From the NCBI RefSeq assembly GCF_010725485.1, contig NZ_AP022598.1, positions 5,642,001 to 5,706,000 of the forward strand: DNA of 64,000 bases, read 5' to 3'. Each line of letters begins with the position of its first letter. Within the stretch, counting starts at the first letter, position 1. Source of the stretch: Mycolicibacterium parafortuitum (lineage in GTDB: Bacteria > Actinomycetota > Actinomycetes > Mycobacteriales > Mycobacteriaceae). Shown one piece after another: positions 61,858-64,000 of this stretch. The translations under genes were made by a program, and so were the position numbers. The notes under the pieces are model-generated. The model saw only the letters and a program-made list of their open reading frames with translations, was not told the DNA's origin and made no database searches.

Positions 61858-62957
61858 CAGGCCAGCTGCGCGGAGGTGTAGTAGCCGGAGTCGATGAGCG
61901 CCTGCTGGTAGTTGCTCTTGTCGACACTGACCGGCTCGAGCAGGTACGCGGGCACGACCTTGACACCGTTGTCGTAGGTGCTGGTGTCGTTGACCTCGGG
62001 CTCGCCGCCGGTCAGCAGCGAATCCGCCATCTGCACCGCGGATTTCGCCAGTTCGCGGGTGTCCTTGAACACGGTCTGGGTCTGCTCGCCGGCGATGATC
62101 GACTTGACCGACGCGAGCTCGGCGTCCTGACCGGTGACGATCGGCAGCGGGTTGACCGGTGTGCCGTAGCCGGCGCTCTTGAGCGCGGAGATGATGCCCA
62201 GCGACATTCCGTCATACGGCGAGAGCACCGCGTCGACGCGCCCGCTGGTGTAGGCCCGGCTGAGCAGGTTGTCCATCCGGGACTGAGCGAGCCCGCCGTC
62301 CCAGCGCAGGGTGGCCACCTGGTCGAACGAGGTCTGCCCGCTACGGACGATCAGCTTGCCGCTGTCGATGTAGGGCTGCAGCACGCTCATCGCGCCGTCG
62401 AAGAAGAAGGTGGCGTTGTTGTCGTCGGGCGAGCCGGCGAACAGTTCGATGTTGTACGGGCCGGCGTTCTGCTCCACGCCGAGTTTGTCGACGATGTACG
62501 TGGCCTGCTGCACACCGACCTTGAAATTGTCGAATGTCGCGTAGTAGTCCACGTTTTCGGATCCGCGGATCAGCCGGTCGTAGCTGACGACGGGGATGTC
62601 GGCGTCGGCGGCGCGCTGCAGGATGTCGGTCAGCGACGAACCGTCGATCGGTGCGATGACCAGAACCTTGACCCCCTTGGTGATCATGTTCTCGATCTGC
62701 GACACCTGGTTCTGCACGACGTCGTCGCCGTACTGCAGATCGGTGTCGTAGCCGAGCGACTGGAACTGCTCGGCCATGTTGTTCCCGTCGGCAACCCACC
62801 GTTCCGAGGATTTCGTCGGCATCGCGATGCCGACGGTGCCGGCCCCCTCGCCGCCGCCGGCGCTGTCGTCGCTCGTCGTGGACCGACCGCAACCGACACT
62901 CGCGAACATGGTGACCGCGGCGAGCGCGCCCACCATGCGAACAACATTTTTACGCAT
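61857..62957 (-). CDS. chvE: ChvE-type sugar-binding lipoprotein
   Basis: 366 residues. Signal peptide with lipobox FASVGC (Cys about 23), so membrane-anchored outside the cell. Periplasmic-binding fold: [80 protein letters not shown] and [16 protein letters not shown]. ChvE of Agrobacterium binds glucose, galactose and arabinose; galactose or arabinose is likely here because of the galTKM genes downstream. First gene of the operon. Confidence 0.94.
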   Translation of the reverse strand: MRKNVVRMVGALAAVTMFASVGCGRSTTSDDSAGGGEGAGTVGIAMPTKSSERWVADGNNMAEQFQSLGYDTDLQYGDDVVQNQVSQIENMITKGVKVLVIAPIDGSSLTDILQRAADADIPVVSYDRLIRGSENVDYYATFDNFKVGVQQATYIVDKLGVEQNAGPYNIELFAGSPDDNNATFFFDGAMSVLQPYIDSGKLIVRSGQTSFDQVATLRWDGGLAQSRMDNLLSRAYTSGRVDAVLSPYDGMSLGIISALKSAGYGTPVNPLPIVTGQDAELASVKSIIAGEQTQTVFKDTRELAKSAVQMADSLLTGGEPEVNDTSTYDNGVKVVPAYLLEPVSVDKSNYQQALIDSGYYTSAQLA

Positions 62958-63015
62958 GGGAAGTCCTTCGATTGGCCGTGCTCAACACCGGGGCCGGGCA
63001 GTCCGGCGCCCACGA

Positions 63016-63141
63016 TGTGAGCGTTCACACGCTGATCTTGTGACGGGGCTCACGCTTTGTCAAGGCTTCGAACCTGAGAATGTGAACGCTCACATTGACC
63101 GTCCGAAAGTATTGACGGCCGCTCGATGTGAGCGTTAACAT
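63016..63141. promoter_or_regulatory. Divergent promoters with three LacI-type operators
   Basis: Operators TGTGAGCGTTCACA (63016-63029), TGTGAACGCTCACA (63081-63094) and TGTGAGCGTTAACA (63127-63140). Minus-strand promoter for chvE: TTGACA at 63058-63063, 17-base spacer, CAAGAT at 63035-63040; the first operator covers the start point. Plus-strand promoter for the YtfQ-like gene: TTGACG at 63112-63117, 18-base spacer, TAACAT at 63136-63141; the third operator covers the -10. The middle operator lies between both promoters. Confidence 0.8.
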
Positions 63142-63240
63142 CCCGTCAGAATGTAACGCCGGTCACGTTCGACGCGGACCGCTCTTCCCTCTCGAATCCA
63201 CCCTGAGCTGGACAAACAGCATCCACACCGAGGAGTTGTC

Positions 63241-64000
63241 ATGAAGAGTTTGCTCACCACGCTGCTGAGCGTCGCGTCGGCAGGCGTGCTGGCCGCGTGC
63301 GGCAGCGGGCCGGCCCAGGACGTCGGACCCGCGGGCGGTTCGACAGGCGGCGCGATCACCATGGGCTTCTCCCAGGTCGGCGCGGAAAGCGGATGGCGTA
63401 CCGCCAACACCGTCTCCATCCAGGACGCGGCCAAGGCCGCCGACGTCGACCTCAAGTTCTCCGACGCCAACGGCGAGCAGGAGAACCAGATCGCCGCGAT
63501 CCGGTCCTTCGTGCAACAGGGAGTCGACGTGATCGCGTTCAGCCCGGTGGTGCGCACCGGGTGGGACGCGGTGCTGCTGGAAGCCAAGAACGCGGGCATC
63601 CCGGTGATCCTGACCGACCGCGCCGTCGACACCGAGGAACCCGACGTCTACAAGACCTTCCTCGGCGCCGACTTCGTCCGGGAAGGTCAGTGGGCAGGCG
63701 AATGGGCCGTCAAGGAGTTCGCCGCGGCCCCGGCGCCGGTGAACATCGTCCAATTGGAGGGAACCACGGGGTCCGACCCCGCGCTGGAGCGCACGACGGG
63801 CTTCGCCGAGGCCATCGCCGCCGATCCGAAGCTCACCGTGATCGCCTCGCAGACAGGGGATTTCACCCGCTCCGGAGGCAAGCAGGTGATGGAGGCGTTC
63901 CTCAAGGCACACCCGAAGATCGACCTGGTGTTCGCCCAGAACGACGATATGGCACTCGGCGCTGTGGAGGCCATCGAAGCAGCGGGCAAGAAACCGGGAC
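63241..64000 (+). CDS. ytfQ: YtfQ-type (galactofuranose) ABC substrate-binding lipoprotein, 3' end outside window
   Basis: At least 253 residues, running off the end. Signal peptide with lipobox GVLAAC (Cys about 20). The mature part tracks E. coli YtfQ: FSQVGAESGWRTANTVSIQD, FSDANGEQENQIAAIRSFVQQGVDVIAFSPVV, GWDAVLLEAKNAGIPVILTDRAVD, ASQTGDFTRSGGKQVMEAF and FAQNDDMALGAVEAIEAAG. YtfQ binds galactofuranose and galactopyranose. GAGGAG lies five bases before the ATG. ABC ATPase and permease genes probably follow outside the window. Confidence 0.92.
   Translation, partial: MKSLLTTLLSVASAGVLAACGSGPAQDVGPAGGSTGGAITMGFSQVGAESGWRTANTVSIQDAAKAADVDLKFSDANGEQENQIAAIRSFVQQGVDVIAFSPVVRTGWDAVLLEAKNAGIPVILTDRAVDTEEPDVYKTFLGADFVREGQWAGEWAVKEFAAAPAPVNIVQLEGTTGSDPALERTTGFAEAIAADPKLTVIASQTGDFTRSGGKQVMEAFLKAHPKIDLVFAQNDDMALGAVEAIEAAGKKPG

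Overview
The window is high-GC actinobacterial DNA from a Mycobacterium-like organism, most likely a fast-growing Mycolicibacterium. Several signs point to this: an antigen 85 mycolyltransferase, the mycobacterial neighbourhood smpB-ftsX-ftsE-prfB-fprA, a tmRNA encoding the tag ADSNQRDYALAA, the hisN-fadE24-fadE23 order, a full nuoA-N operon preceded by an Rv3143-like receiver, and the Rv3167c/Rv3168/Rv3169-like trio. No insertion sequence, prophage, CRISPR array or tRNA gene is visible.

Layout. 1-4200: a partial membrane protein, a DUF2252 protein, a NYN/LOTUS protein, a RibD-like reductase, a strong two-sided terminator and tmRNA. 4197-12140 (minus strand): prfB, an MscS channel, a Pro/Thr-rich membrane protein, ftsE, ftsX, smpB, an EamA transporter and a membrane GGDEF-EAL protein. 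12327-17711: fprA, a repeat-bearing spacer, a small membrane protein, hisN, then the acyl-CoA dehydrogenase pair fadE24/fadE23. 17829-26024: accessory metabolism (M20 amidohydrolase, molybdopterin oxidoreductase, YhdH-type reductase, antigen 85, TetR with a flavin monooxygenase-like target, Ddn-like protein). 26219-34768: a tightly packed catabolic cluster (cupin dioxygenase, alpha/beta hydrolase, CoA-transferase, HMG-CoA-lyase-like enzyme, TetR, acyl-CoA dehydrogenase, phosphotransferase, DUF6285, Vgb-like propeller) with no obvious textbook pathway. 34771-36316: methyltransferase, NTF2-like protein, atypical receiver. 36493-51844: all fourteen complex I genes. 51858-55726: enoyl-CoA hydratase family protein, TetR, phosphotransferase and an Rv3169-like protein.

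55740-64000: a seven-gene minus-strand operon chvE-mmsA-mmsB-(76 aa)-galT-galK-galM. It joins a CUT2 monosaccharide importer to the Leloir pathway. Diverging from it is a second CUT2 binding protein of the YtfQ (galactofuranose) type, cut by the window end. The shared promoter region carries three LacI-type 14-bp operators placed on two recognisable sigma-70-like promoters. Because mycobacterial walls contain arabinogalactan with a galactofuranan chain, import or recycling of cell-wall sugars is an attractive inference.

Three families of short non-coding repeats stand out. One is a 21-bp element beginning at stop codons of genes (32508, 32538, 33541, 39420). One is a 32-bp direct repeat starting at the fprA stop. 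The third is a family of roughly 60-bp imperfect palindromes (52645-52702 and 52710-52767 head to head, with a likely relative at 26051-26111).
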